Assembly: GCA_030704615.1 (NCBI GenBank)
Contig: CM060733.1
Span: 8,740,001-8,804,000, forward strand
Direction: 5' to 3'
Origin: Takakia lepidozioides
Lineage: Eukaryota; Streptophyta; Takakiopsida; Takakiales; Takakiaceae
Length of the DNA: 64,000 bases
The notes below the pieces were generated by a model, which saw only the letters and a list, made by a program, of their open reading frames with translations, searched no databases and was not told the origin of the DNA. Below, one piece after another: positions 1 to 12,200 of the stretch. Every line of letters starts with the position of its first letter. The stretch's first letter is position 1. The position numbers and the translations under genes were made by a program.

Positions 1-547
1 AGCCCTGTTCGCCGCTTGATTGACTTCCTGAGTGCGTGGGAGACCCAGAGCGGTCGCTCTCGAAGGCAGCATTGTAGCTATCTTCAATCTCCACCCCATC
101 CTTTCTTTTCGATAAGGGATCCACCTGACTGTGAGTTGCGTTGACTTCATCTGCTTTCTCCAATCTGCCCTCTGTCTTTCTTGTCAAAGGTTCCATCTCA
201 CTGTAAGTTCCTTTTGATTGTGAACTGCTCGGCGGGGATACAAATTCCACTGCTTCACGATAAACCCCGATAGTATTGAAATCTTCGGAACTCTCACTCT
301 CAGATTGGCTTCGGCTTCCAGGGTGAGATGACAAATTCATCAAAGGCTGGCTGGGGGTTTCATCGAGTGAACAGCCCTTGCTTGGCTCATCCCACCCAGG
401 GATATTGTTCAGCAGTTCCTCTTGTGAAGAGGATATCACACAGTCTCTCTGAAGTTCCCGAATTGCAGTGAGGGGCATTGCATCATGCTCCACCATATGT
501 GCCTGCAAACCCAATTCAAGTACAAACATGCGAATCCCAATTCTTGT
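1..547 (-). CDS. 5' part of an unknown Ser/Glu-rich protein gene, cut by the window edge
   Basis: On the minus strand the frame is open from a TAG at 550-548 to base 1, about 180 codons, and leaves the window still open. The first possible methionine is at 529. Alternatively an intron ends at the CAG at 505-503 and the first methionine is then at 496. The translated part is rich in Ser, Glu, Gln and Asp, with runs such as SRSQSESESSEDF, and has no hydrophobic segment. It looks like an intrinsically disordered region. I do not recognise the family. It lies head to head with the plus-strand gene at 1665, about 1.1 kb away. Because the window cuts it, length, domains and stop are unknown. The long open frame and non-repetitive composition argue for real coding sequence; the exact start is uncertain. 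Confidence 0.5.
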
Positions 548-1664
548 CTACATCTCACTCCCTCTCGTCTCTCGAAACAACAGTCCCATCCTAACACTGC
601 AAAGAACCTGAAACGATGGTGGGCGTTCTCCTAATCTAAAAGAACACTACGCTTCTCTCTCGCTCCTGCACCCCTCCATTTAAGTCCGTGTGCCCTAATG
701 CTCATTGTAAGAGATATCCATCGGTTTTCATATTGAATGAATGGACAAAACCGTAAAGAAGAGTCTATCTGTCAAAGCCGATCTGTCTGTTCTACAGTCT
801 TCTCGGAGACTCTGGTCGGAACTGCGGCTGTCGACTGAACACAGTGGTTCATACAGAAAAAGTTGGATCACCAGTATCTCTGGATAATTTCAGAGATGGT
901 GCGACCTAGCGATGATGGTTGATTTTTCGTTGAGCACTATGGAGGAGCAACCAGCCCCGAGTGGGCCGTTCATTCAGCTTTTAGAGTATCCCACATCTTG
1001 GCAGTTCAGAGATGCACTTTGAGCTGATACAGAGCAATCAGGAGCAATCATATTTTAGCTAGGGCCGTGGCCGCGTGGGCCAGGTTTAATCATCATGGAC
1101 AGACACCTAACTTCATGCACAAGTTTGTGACAATCGATTACCAAGTGTGTAGGTCTGGAATCTCTCTCCACCGTTCCATGGAATAGCATTATCTTAAGTC
1201 AAATTTGCTTTCTACCCTCTGTTTCTTTCTTGAAGCCACCACTAGCAGCAAGTTCCCAGATTGGGTTTGCAGACTGTCCATGCTTTTCATATTGAAGATT
1301 GGGGAAGACGATAATTTCCAATAAGCTGCAGGTGCCATGCTTTCAAATTCCCCGTCTCTGGTGAATATGTAGTGACAGGAATGCTAGGTACGGAACAGAA
1401 GATGTCGATAAAAACACAATCCGACACCGCTTACTGCAAACGAACTAAAGATCTGCTTGCATCGTGTTGATGGCTCCAACACCCGAGAAATACTTTACAC
1501 AATTTGGGAAGAATGTCGTGCGTGCATACACCCATGTACAACCTAGGTGTCCGCGTAGAACTTCTTTCTGCGTATGTACGAGCTTAAACCCTAGATTATA
1601 ACTCAATTATGTAGAATCAAACAACTCCAGACCCTGCAGGCTCGATCTGTCTTTCTCGCCTAGC
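548..1664. other. Intergenic, divergent promoter region
   Basis: This stretch lies between two divergently transcribed genes. I see no convincing coding exon, RNA gene or repeat in it. It should hold both promoters and 5' leaders, but I could not assign a TATA box or start site with confidence. Confidence 0.4.
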
Positions 1665-4220
1665 ATGGAGATGGCGAAGATCCTGGCCTCTCCTCTGACA
1701 CGGCGCTGCTTCTCAGGCCTATTTTGGCATCTACCGTTTGTAATGGCCTCTCTTATTATCTGTGAAGCGTTTGAGTTGTCCTTCGCCGAGCCGTTGGGAG
1801 ATCCAGGCATCTCAGAGTAAGTGCATTTGGTGCCATTCATGCTTCGTTGGCATTTGTGTTAAGGGGAATTGCAATATCTTGCCATGCTCGGAGTCGCAAT
1901 TTGCAAACTCAGGAAGACCCATTTGAAGCCCCAGCATCTCTTTGTGCCCAGAATGCTATGTTTACCAATCCTTAGTGGCACTGATTGCCGAAGTCCAGTT
2001 GCCCTATCACGTATTTATTGTGAAGGATAGTCCTTCGGACTTTGGTATGAGGAGCCCTTTTCAAGCCATCGCTTATTCAATAATCCCCTGTACTCTCAGT
2101 TTCATTTGCAGGGCCGATAACCTTCTTATTCACACCTTCTATTCATACTACGCATGTTCAAGGACCCCGTCTAGAACAGAAAGAGGCAGAGCTGAAGTTA
2201 CAGGGCTGATTGCATCCGTTGGCTCATGGGTTGATGCAAACAGATCGAGGATGCCAGTACTGAGAGTGGGGGAGGAGTTGAAATGGGAGAGACTAGCCCT
2301 GCGATCAGGAAGCAGCTGTGAATATCAGGTCCAGGGCTTGCAAGCATACCGGTGGTATGAAGTCAAGATCTCTCACCCTGCCTCTGTATGTATCTTTTCT
2401 CTGTTTATCCTCTTTGAATTTATGTTTGATCCTTGGAGCCAGAGACATCAGTCTTGTAGGAGTTCCTGCCTACTCTGGGCGGAAGTTTCAGGGTTCAGGG
2501 TTTATGAGTGAGTTGAAACTTGGCAAACCACATGGCGCTCTGCCAGTGGGTTCTGCCTTGAATTCCAATTTTAGAGAAGGGAAAAAGTTTATGGAAAGGA
2601 ATGTGGGGTTGGGAGAGGGAGAGGGATAGATATTGTGTTATCAGCCTGACAAGTAGGTATTGAAGCAGTTCCGCGAAGACAGATTTTATGCCTGAAATGA
2701 AATTACACTGGCAGCCCTGCACAATTATTGAATGCCCAGCTGCATATCACCTCTGCCTTAAGACCTGGCCTTCAGGGTTGATAGTGATCCCTGTTCCGTA
2801 TTTGTTCAGCCAACCTTGGCCTCTCTCTCTCTCTCTCTCTCGGCTGAGCCTAAAGCCCTGGCCCTGTCAGGGTCTAATTGCTGGGCAGCTCACACACAGC
2901 AGATGATGCTTGTGCGAAGGGCTTTCTTGAGGAAATCTGGAAAGCTGGAACTTATTTATGAGGTTAAGTCCCTCTACTGGAGTGAGCTCCACACAAAGGT
3001 AGTGTCTGTTCCCTCTTGTTCCCCGCAAATTGGGTGCGGGTCTACGGTCACAAATCTACAGCAAACAATGTCTTATGAGTACATTCTCTCTGTTTGATAC
3101 CTTCTTTTGTGTTATGGCAGATACCTGCAAGCTTTGATTTGAGTCTTGCATGGGAGAGCCCAAGGAATCTGCAGGGGTCAAGAAGAAAGCTTCTCAACAC
3201 CGAAAAGTTGATATTTCATGTGAATGAAAGCGTCACCTGGCAGGCAAGTCTGCTTGTGGAGTTTATTTATTTCTCTCTCCCCTCTGAGGTTGTTGTTGAA
3301 AGTTTGCTAAAGTTTTTTCCTGGTAATGGAATGTCTGTGACTGCCACAAAATTATTGTCTCTAAACTTAGTTTCAGCCGTTTGTGTCCGATGGGGTCAAA
3401 TACTTTGAGGCTATGGCCCTTGTGTGGGGCTATTCATTGTGTTCATATGATATATCCTCCCCTTATCTTTCTTTCCATGGAGGAAACGAAGTGGACGACC
3501 TTCGGCCGTCTCTCCAGCGTTAGCGTTGCTGCCTCGCGTGGGTCGGACCCAAAAGAGTCAGGGCATTGTGTTGTTGCTGTACACTCACCATCATCTATGA
3601 CTGACATTGTGGCTGGTCAGCAGGCAAGGATGGGAGCTTTGACTGCAAAAGTGCTGGTAGTGGTACACCCAGCTGGTGTTGTAGCCCAGCAACACACCCC
3701 AGACCAGCCCTTTATCATTTACAACATCAGTACGTCTCATTCCATGCTTGGTGTGTGTGTGCATGCTTGAGAGGTATTGATTAGGCTTGGGTTGAAGTGG
3801 ACATGTCCAGAATATGGTCTGCAATCCCTGCCGCATTCCGGGGTGTGTTGGCATGAACAGACCCTATCCTGACTAGGTGTCATTCAATTTCTCGTGTGAA
3901 AAGTAATGCACTTGTTGAGCAAGTTGGGGTTTCAACTCAAGCTTGAGAATAGCATGGCTCATGAATTGTGGGAGGGAGTGTGAGTGGTTGCTAATATAGG
4001 ACTTCTGTGGAACACATACATAGTGCCATTCATAATCACAGAGATGCTGTGGTTGGGGGATGCAGTGTGCGAGGAGGTGATATTAGGGATTCCTAAGCAG
4101 GCCTGGTGGGTAGGCTTTCTAGCTGCTATAGTCTTGGGTGTCTCCTTCTGGGTTTCGTCCAGGCTGCCAACACTTCTGCTTCCACGCAAGTCAGTACGTA
4201 CTGTGAAGCAAATCTCATAA
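1665..4220 (+). CDS. Small type I membrane protein conserved in plants, function unknown
   Basis: Five exons join to a 269-residue protein: 1665-1816, 2112-2385, 3121-3243, 3624-3729 and 4066-4220. Frames fit at every junction and end at a TAA. The start is the first ATG after an in-frame TAG at 1662. Residues about 18-40 are hydrophobic (signal peptide or anchor). A soluble middle part contains the segment KISHPASIPASFDLSL and the motif RRKLLNTEKLIFHV. Near the C terminus ILGIPKQAWWVG leads into one membrane span (about 231-252) and a short basic tail. I recall plant proteins of unknown function with the same LLNTEKLIF and GIP.KAWWV blocks, from memory only. The protein probably sits in the ER or plasma membrane with its middle domain outside the cytosol. 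Intron 3 appears to use a GC donor (CAG|GCAAGT). Intron 2 carries a LINE fragment. Confidence 0.75.
2690..3100 (+). mobile_element. LINE 3' fragment (copy A) in intron 2 of the membrane-protein gene
   Basis: The plus-strand frames show the degraded C terminus of a LINE ORF2: a relic of the Cys-His motif around 2700-2750, then VIPVP and the block read in other copies as SLEAEPKPKAL, here expanded by a CT run at 2821-2840. It ends in the family 3' tail (ATTGGGTGCGGGTCTACGG, then ACAATGTCTTATGAGTACAT followed by TCTCTCT). The reading frame is broken. The element lies in the same orientation as the host gene, between exons 2 and 3. No target-site duplication was found. Confidence 0.7.
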
Positions 4221-5853
4221 ATTTCCTGACTGAGGGTTAACACTGGAGGGCTATTCTTTTGAGGGCTGAAGTCCGAAATAGTTGGCCGGGGAAAGGTCCA
4301 GTGTGAATCATGCAACAACACATTTGTGGAGAAAGGTGAGTATGGAGAAAGGTGGAGAGGGTTTGCAAGACAATGCACCCTAGGCTCACAGCCATTCACC
4401 CTACACAGGGAGAGGGGAACTCTGCCCAGTTTGGATGGATCATAGGCAGGGAGGAAGACGTGAGGAGGAGGCCGAAAGGAGAGAAGAATGTAGCAAATGG
4501 AGAGAGTTCACTCCTCAAATATTTGCACAAAGGTGAAGAGTTCTTGCAGCGATTAATGAATGATTCTACCCCTGGGTGAGAAAGCCCTCTAAATGTTAGC
4601 ATTTCTTGTGCTTCAATGTCTTTTAGAATGTCAATGTGGCTAAATGTAGCTGCATTTTGCAAAGGAGAGACCTACGGCATGTACATGCGGATTTCACACT
4701 CATTAAACCTTCCATGCCATGTTTTAACAAATGGTTGTGCAGTGGTCATTTCATAGCATCGGTCCAAAGTCATCGTTACTGAAATGAGCCAGATGTTGCC
4801 AAGCCCCTTAAGGCACCTGGGAGAGCAGCTTGGTATCGCCAAGAAAAATGTGAACAGTTTATTGTTGGAAACCTCCATGCAACTTGCCCAACAAACCCAG
4901 CATTCTTGCATGAATGGATCCCACCAATCACAGGTTTATAAGCAAATCCTCTGCACTATGAATACAAGCTTGAATGGGCCAGTCATATCAAACATTTTGC
5001 AGCTGCAGCTTCGAAGCCTGGTTTGAATCTTGAACTAGACCAGGGTCACATACAGACCTGAAATGCTTGTTGGTACAAATACAAATTGCCACATGTCACA
5101 TGTCCTCCAGCTGCATTTGAAATCCACATAGGTGTATGGTTCCACTTAACTGTGGTCAGTGGTGTACCCATAGTTGGGTTGTATCAGATAGGCATGATGA
5201 ATTTGGTACAGGCATGGTCATGCATGGCATGGGTACAGGACGCATGGCTGGCATGTGACTCCTTCCTACCTACCCACCAGTCATGTGCTCAGCAAAGCTT
5301 TGTCATCCATCTATCCACAATCATCAGAGTTGGAATTACCTTCTCGCAGGTAAGGTACAGGAGGCTGGATGTCATCTCGCAGATTGGTCCTGTGGAGCTT
5401 GTGGGCGATGGCGTACACAGTGTGATGATAGCTGGAGAGGTACCTCAACGGACGAGTCACACATGACAGTTTCTAACAACCCTTCATGCAGCCCACATGC
5501 AGACGTGAATATAAAGTTGCCACCCTCCTGCATACAACAGTAGTCCGCCATCGCCATTCAAACTTCCCCAGGAAACGGGAGTACACATCTCCTGGGCCTT
5601 GTGTGAGACTCTCAGGATAACTTGGAGTTGGAATCTAGGTGGAATTTCCTGCTAGTCTGTGCTGTGATAGACTATTTCTGATGCTTGACCTTGACGAATA
5701 CGGGCTGGGTCAGTGCATATGAGATTACTTGACTAGGGGAGATTTGGAAGCTGATCAAGGAAAAGCTGTAGTTCAAACTGTGTTTGGATTGTGTACTTGC
5801 CATTACTAACAATTGAAGTCCTATTCAACTGTAGGAAACTTCAAGGCCGCAGA
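4221..5853. other. Intergenic between two plus-strand genes
   Basis: It holds the 3' untranslated part of the membrane-protein gene and the upstream region of the BURP gene. No coding exon, RNA gene or recognisable transposon is visible. The open frames present are short and lack family resemblance. Confidence 0.4.
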
Positions 5854-7676
5854 ATGGGCGTTTCCAAGTCTGGTTTGGTGCTGATGCTACTCGTGGTAAT
5901 TGACGTCACTCTAGATTGCCTTATGATTTAATACAGTTCATGGCATAGACACGACCAGCTCTAGATTGACAGCTAAATCTGAGTTCCACATGTCGAAACT
6001 TGAAGGTCTAACCAGCTAGCACCAACATCACTGTAGGAAATGAGTCCTAGTGATTTGTGCAGGGCTGTCACGATGATATATCAAAACAGCTTCTGTCCTG
6101 AAGTGAGCTGAAGAGACGATTGATCTGGTAATATATGTATGAGTCGGCTAAAATGAAAGATACCAAGGCGGTCGACACGTTACCCGACAATCGAATGTGT
6201 ATATTATAACTGATCAACACATGCGAAACCGGTTATCGGAGGAAGGAGAAATTGCTGACAGATACGTTGAGCAGTTGACATGGGTCTGATGCTAACCTGG
6301 CGCGAACTGTTTATGCAGGCTGTGGAGGTCTACGCAGTCGATGCTGCCCGCACAATCACAGGGACGAAGTCACAGCAGGGGCATTCAAAGAACGAACTTC
6401 CTTCCACACTGCTTGAATATCTGTCCCCACTGGAGACTACTGCCACTACCGCCTTCGGCAAGCTCATAGAAGATGGATCCATGCCCTTACACATCGCAGA
6501 GTTCTGTGCAGCTGCAAAGCTCACCTGTGATGCTAACTTGCCAATTCTGGATCCCACGCTGGAGATCACTTCCGATGGAATTCTGAATCTGTTTGAGAAT
6601 CACGACCTTGTCAAATCGTCCGAGGCCTGGGCCTTCGGAGAGAAGGCACTTGTAATCCCAGACTCTGACAAGACTCTGCCCTCCCCAACCCAAGACACCT
6701 ACCCAACCATATCTTTCTTGCCCCGCTCTATTGCACACTTGTTGCCTTTCGCCAGGTGAGCTTTTCCATCAATTTTCTGTATTTACAGTAGTGACATTGA
6801 CTGCAGTGATAGACACGATTCTTCCCCTCTAGATTCGTGAAATTTGAAAGAAGATGGCCTGTGAATGTCAGATTTTAGTCTGATGATCAATTGCATGTAC
6901 AGTTGTAGTTGATTCTTACACAAGCGTTATAATTATGTATGAGTTGTCTGTAGTGAGAAGATGCCGCAGCTTCTGGAAACATTCAATATCCCATACAACT
7001 CAAACATGGGGATTATGATGGTCCGCACCTTGGCCATGTGCGAGGCTCCATTGAGCAAGGAGGGCCGCACTTGTGTGACATCCGTGGAAGATATGGTAGA
7101 CTTTGTCAATGGCCGCCTCCATGGCAGCTCCAAGATTACACCTCTAGAACGCTCATCTATGACAGGTATGCACTTCATGAGTTAACACAGTTGACATCCA
7201 ATGCTCTCACAACAGTCTGCAATCTGAACATACTTGAACCATAGCATTTACCGTACATGTCCACAACGCGGGCTCCAAGAACCTGCACTTGAGTTTCTGT
7301 CATGGTATACTGATTGATCATGCTGAGTCCTATAAGATGCAGATAATGTTTAAACACTCCTTGTGGGTCACTTGCAGGACCTCAGCAGAGTTTGAAGGTG
7401 TTGGATTCCAAAGTTTACGACAGCGCCGTCATGTGTCACAAGACGATGTTTCCATATGCTGTGTATATGTGCCATGATATCAGCCAGAGCAACATGAAAA
7501 TCTACAGTGCATCCCTGGAGGCCCATGATGGCAAGATCATGCAAGGAGTGGCGGCGTGCCAGAGTAGCACACAGGGGTGGAAGCCACTGGAGACGACATC
7601 CACATCACTTGAGAGTAAGGCAGGGGAAACCTGTCACTGGATATCTGACACCTTTGTATGGGTACCTCAAGCTTAG
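5854..7676 (+). CDS. BURP-domain secreted protein
   Basis: Four exons (5854-5895, 6319-6755, 6954-7165, 7378-7676) join in frame to 329 residues. Exon 1 encodes MGVSKSGLVLMLLV, which with exon 2 (AVEVYAVDA) gives a clean signal peptide. That is why this upstream ATG was chosen over one at 6280. The BURP domain fills the C-terminal half. FLPRS is at about residue 147, CEAP and TCVTSVEDMVDF follow, then CH-X10-CH at 250-263, FPYAVY between, and the last CH at 316-317 with W325. BURP proteins (RD22, polygalacturonase beta-subunit-like, USP types) act in the apoplast or cell wall and in seed and stress physiology. In this copy the third CH pair reads CQ (291-292), so one of the four conserved histidines is missing. 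No subfamily is assigned, because the region between signal and domain has no clear repeats. Confidence 0.9.
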
Positions 7677-9283
7677 AATTGATCACTCCAAGGAGTGGCA
7701 CCAAGCACACACCTGCTACTCTATATGAGGTGTGTGCTTCGTGCAAGATCCAAGATATGGTCCAAGGCCTTTTGGCAACAAACTACTTACCCTACGTTGA
7801 TTGCATAGTGATCACTGCTTTTGTTCGGTGCAACGGTAAGTGGAAGCTACCAGCACTGTGGGTGTCTTAGTTCAAGTCAAGCTTGATCGAGACCAATAAT
7901 CTACAAATAATTTTCCATCACTCAGCCAGATTTGACATGTAAAGACTAAAGACTCTAGAACCCCAAGTGCACATATGATCTGAGGAAACTGTGGAGCAGG
8001 AATACCCACACTTCCAAATCAGGCCTGCAAGTTATCACAGCTGTTGGTATTAGGCTGAATGTGAGTAGTGGGATTCGTGCTACATTGTACCTTGTATAAT
8101 GCTGACAATAAAGATTGCTTACGGATATTAACATGCATTAAACATGTTTGTACATCTCTCTCTGAAGAGATCCGAGCGAGCACTTGTTACCTTCAGTTTA
8201 CTTCATCCCTAAACCCCTGCATGGAAGGACTGACAGAAGGGAAGTAATTCCAGTACCTTAGGGCCAGCACATCTTTTCGTTTTCTCTTTCTGTTGGTGTG
8301 AAGCAATTCTTATGACACTCAAGGTGCAACTAACATTTCGAGCCCTTCAACGCTGGCCTGCAAATTGTGTCATCACCATTTGAAACTCCATAGTAAGAGA
8401 TTAGTGCCTGTTACACCGAAGTCCTTCACAAAAACTGCTGCATAGGATTCTGATTCTAGGCGAATCTATTATGAGCACAAACGAGGAAGAGGCCAGGGAT
8501 CTAGGTACAGCTTCAATGCTCTGTAAGGCTGCAGTATCCCCATGATGGGTTTGGAAATCCCCTCATCCGTGATACACATAGGTATGAAGGTGAAGCACTC
8601 TCACTTTGTAGCATCATTATTTTCAAAGATTTATGAGGGTCCTTGACCAAATCCATGTTGGAGGTTACCTATACCTTCAAATCATGCGGAGATCCCAGCA
8701 CAACATGTGAATCTACATGCATGAAGGGCATGGACGCTCCCATGCCCAGAGTAAGGATGCATAATATAAGTACAAACAATAGATTTCCCGGAATGGGCAT
8801 ACAGAATGGCTCAATTAGCTTCAAAACATGTCCATCAAGTAATAGAACCTGGAGATTGTCTGATGTGTCCATGTGCGTATGTTTCCAAGTAAGCTTCCAA
8901 GAAACTGCTTTTGTTTTTTTGACACAGCCCTTCCCTTGCCCAAGTTGTTCATGTGAAATGAGGAGAACTGAGGTTTGAGCAATGCAGTCTGAAAACACAT
9001 TTTTTCAGTCACGTGCTGAGCTGATATTGTGTTTACATGAATGCACTACAAGATTTACAGACGAGTAATCCACTGGAGAGACTGTTCTGACTTCCAATCT
9101 ACAACTGAAAAGCCCTCTGCTTCTCATGAATTATTCATGATTTGTCACAATGTACTACCCCGCTGTACTACATCAACATCGTCCTGTTAAAAATTTGGCA
9201 GTATGGGTGGAACACTCACCCACCCAAAAAAAACACCTGAGTGGATTATTAAGTATAGAGGCACGGTTGTCTGGAGCAGAATG
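7677..9283. other. Intergenic, convergent 3' ends
   Basis: This 1.6-kb stretch separates the BURP gene (+) from the isocitrate dehydrogenase gene (-), which face each other tail to tail. It should contain both 3' untranslated regions. AATAAA-like signals occur, for example in gctgacaataaagattgc near 8100. Open frames around 8640-9010 on both strands overlap each other and match nothing I know. Confidence 0.4.
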
Positions 9284-12200
9284 TTACAGTTTGGATATAA
9301 GAGACAGCTTGGACTGCAACTCCTCAGCAACAGCGTCAATAAACTCCTCAGTGTTCAAATAATCTTTCCTTGAGACCCTGCATACCAATATGCGATAGCA
9401 TGAGACGTGTACTCAATAGAGCTCTCCTGTAAATGTGTGCTACTGTGCAGCTTTGAAAGAAAATTATACCCCTACTTGAACAAGTGTGGGGTTTCACTCA
9501 CCTTCCCTGCCAGCATTGGCTATGACCCCGGCAGGATACAAAACCTTACCAGAGCGAGTTGTGGACATTCAAACCAACACAGTATATGAGACTAAAGCTC
9601 AATTGCTGTTTGGGAACATGTGAGCACAAAGCAGTTGTGAGGAATTTAGTGTTCATGACGTCAGTATGAGGTTGCCTCAGCAGCACTACGAAATGTAACT
9701 GTCTAACAAATGTGGGACATGGCACAGCTTGCACTGCCAGTGACACTCCTGTGAAAAACACGAAGGTCATGAGAGACGGGAGAGAGAATGCACTCAGAAG
9801 ACGTTGCTGTAGCCTTGTGGCCATAGACCCCCTGCCCAGTTTGGGCGGAACTTTTTTTGGGTGCAGCACCGAGATTTCCCGGGAGGGCACCCATCCCAGT
9901 ACTATTCAGGCACAAAGGTACTTAAATTCAGAGTTCTGACGGGATCTGGTGTAGTAGCCTTGGTGACAGCACCACAGGAGAGAGAGAGAGGGAGAAAGGG
10001 TGAGGGGCATGAATTGCAGGGATTGAACAGTTAAGTACTCATCTGCACCTACATTACATGTAAGACCATAAGCAAGTATAACGCTCGTACTACTACAGAG
10101 TTGAAACCATACTTGGAGCCATGGATCAAGAGAGCAAGGTCCTTGGTCATCTTGCCAGCTTCTACAACACCCACGCAAGCTGCCTCCAATTTCTGTGCAA
10201 AATCTTGAAGCCTGGCATTGTGATCAAGAAGTCCTCTGCCACCAGGAGCACCCAAGCAAGATCAGAGGTACAAAAATTAAATTTCCTAATACTTTCTTAG
10301 CAATGTCGGAAGGTGCAACAGTTGAAGTAGCATGAATTCAAACTTGCCCTGTGGAGGGTACAAATGAAAATGCTTCTGGAACAAATTTGTCACTGCTCTT
10401 CCACCCCTCTAACAACTAGGTTAATTGGATTCAACCAGGGTCCTTGAGCAGGTAGAAAACAGACAACTCTGTGAAGAGCACAACAACAACAAAGAAAATG
10501 GGCTGCCAGGCATGATGACAAGAGTCACATTCATACATTAGTTTTGGTGCTGTCGAATTCCTTCGGATCATGGATTGTTGTCTTTCATGGCGTTGAACTT
10601 TGGATGATTTTATGTAAAGGGTTCAATCCACAGGTCCACCTCAACCCAACAATTTTTAAAATGCTAACTTTCATTTGGTCAACAAAATTAATATTGGGTG
10701 CTCTGTTGGTCACTGTTTCATTAGGAAACAACACCTAATGGTGAAAATTAACATACTACTTCATAATTCTTAAATATAGCTGTGTAGCACAAATTTCTGA
10801 TGGAATGAGATGACAGAAGAAGCTGAAGGAAAGATACCTATGGGCAAGGCCACGAGTCCAGGCAAAAATCGATGCAATACTGTTCGTGCTGGTTTCACCA
10901 CCCTTTTCGTGCACCCGGAAGTGGCGGGTCACTGTCCCATGGGCAGCTTCAGCTTCTATTGTCTTGCCGTCCGGGCAGATCTGCCAAGAAAAGAGAAGCT
11001 TCAAATCATATGGATGCACAAATGGATGATTGCAAGAAACTGAATCTGTCACCTTACTTGTTCGCAAAGCCTGGAGGTTGAAGGATTACAGAAGGTTACT
11101 TGCAGCAACATAACACATGACAAACGGCTGGAGATCAGGAGAATGGGGGTCTCACCAACACGGATGTCATCAAGCCAAGTGATCCAAAGCCTGCACAGCA
11201 AGTTAAGACTTTAGTGACTGCCAACAACTTAACCAACAGGACCAACCCCACAGCTGGATGTGACACAATCATTCCATAAAATCCTCAGGTTGTAGAATTC
11301 CTGATGGGACAAGAATACACCCGACCTTCACTTCCATTAACAACAGTTGTTGGTAAACAGTTGCCTAGACCTGGCCACTGTGCCTCCTTGGTGGGGAGGC
11401 ACACCTGGAGTACAGGCCAGCTGATCCCCACACGGTAGGTCAAACAAGGGTCTCATTATTATTTCATTATTAATGCATTGTTGCACAAGGGTTTATGTGA
11501 CAAGACAGGAGTAAGGTATGTCTACTTTGGGGTGGAGAAATCAACCATGGTCATTGTCTCTTGGGAGTATGAGAACGGGTTACGAACAAACCGAAATTTG
11601 TAAAACCAGTAAGGTACACAACACATTTAAAATGTATAACACTCTATAGCTGAAGCCACGAACCTTGAGCAAGCATGTCACTCTGAACATCACCATCGTA
11701 GTTCTTACAAGCCCACACATAAGCTCCATCGCTTTTTAGTGCATAAGCTACCATGTCATCAATCAATCGGTGTTCATACCTGCCATCCATGTCCATTCCA
11801 GAGGTTCCCCCTGTCAAGCTTCCTGTGAAATGCTGTGTACACTAGAGACAACTCTAAAAATGAAAGGCGGGGAATTGGAACTGCCAACCTGGCCTTATCA
11901 GCCACCAGAATGGTTCTCAAGAAATGAGAGTTTCAAAGTTGGTGAACAGAGGTGCAGGGACTATTGTATTGATGTCCTGAAAAGGGTCGCTCTGTGATGA
12001 GAATACCCGGATATTGCATCAGAAAATGGATATTGTCTTCAGGCACATCTGGCATTGGCAATCTCCCTTTCTCCCCGCCCCGACTTTAAATTTCAGTCTA
12101 GTGCCAAGGGTACGTAGGCCCTTCACGTGATCCTCCCCCATGTCACAGACTGAAAACAAGTTCAGGGATATTTTATGCCAGAGAGAGCGAAAAGAAAGAG

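Noticed and set aside
6280-6318. ATG at 6280 as start of the BURP gene
   Set aside because: It yields no signal peptide, while the exon at 5854-5895 joins in phase at a CAG acceptor to form a perfect one.
8643-9012. Overlapping open frames of about 110 codons on both strands
   Set aside because: They shadow each other, show no motif or splice context, and lie between two gene 3' ends.
9859-9975. A functional 5S rRNA gene
   Set aside because: The box A region is diverged, it is a single copy inside an intron, and it is fused to a LINE-type tail instead of a T-run terminator.
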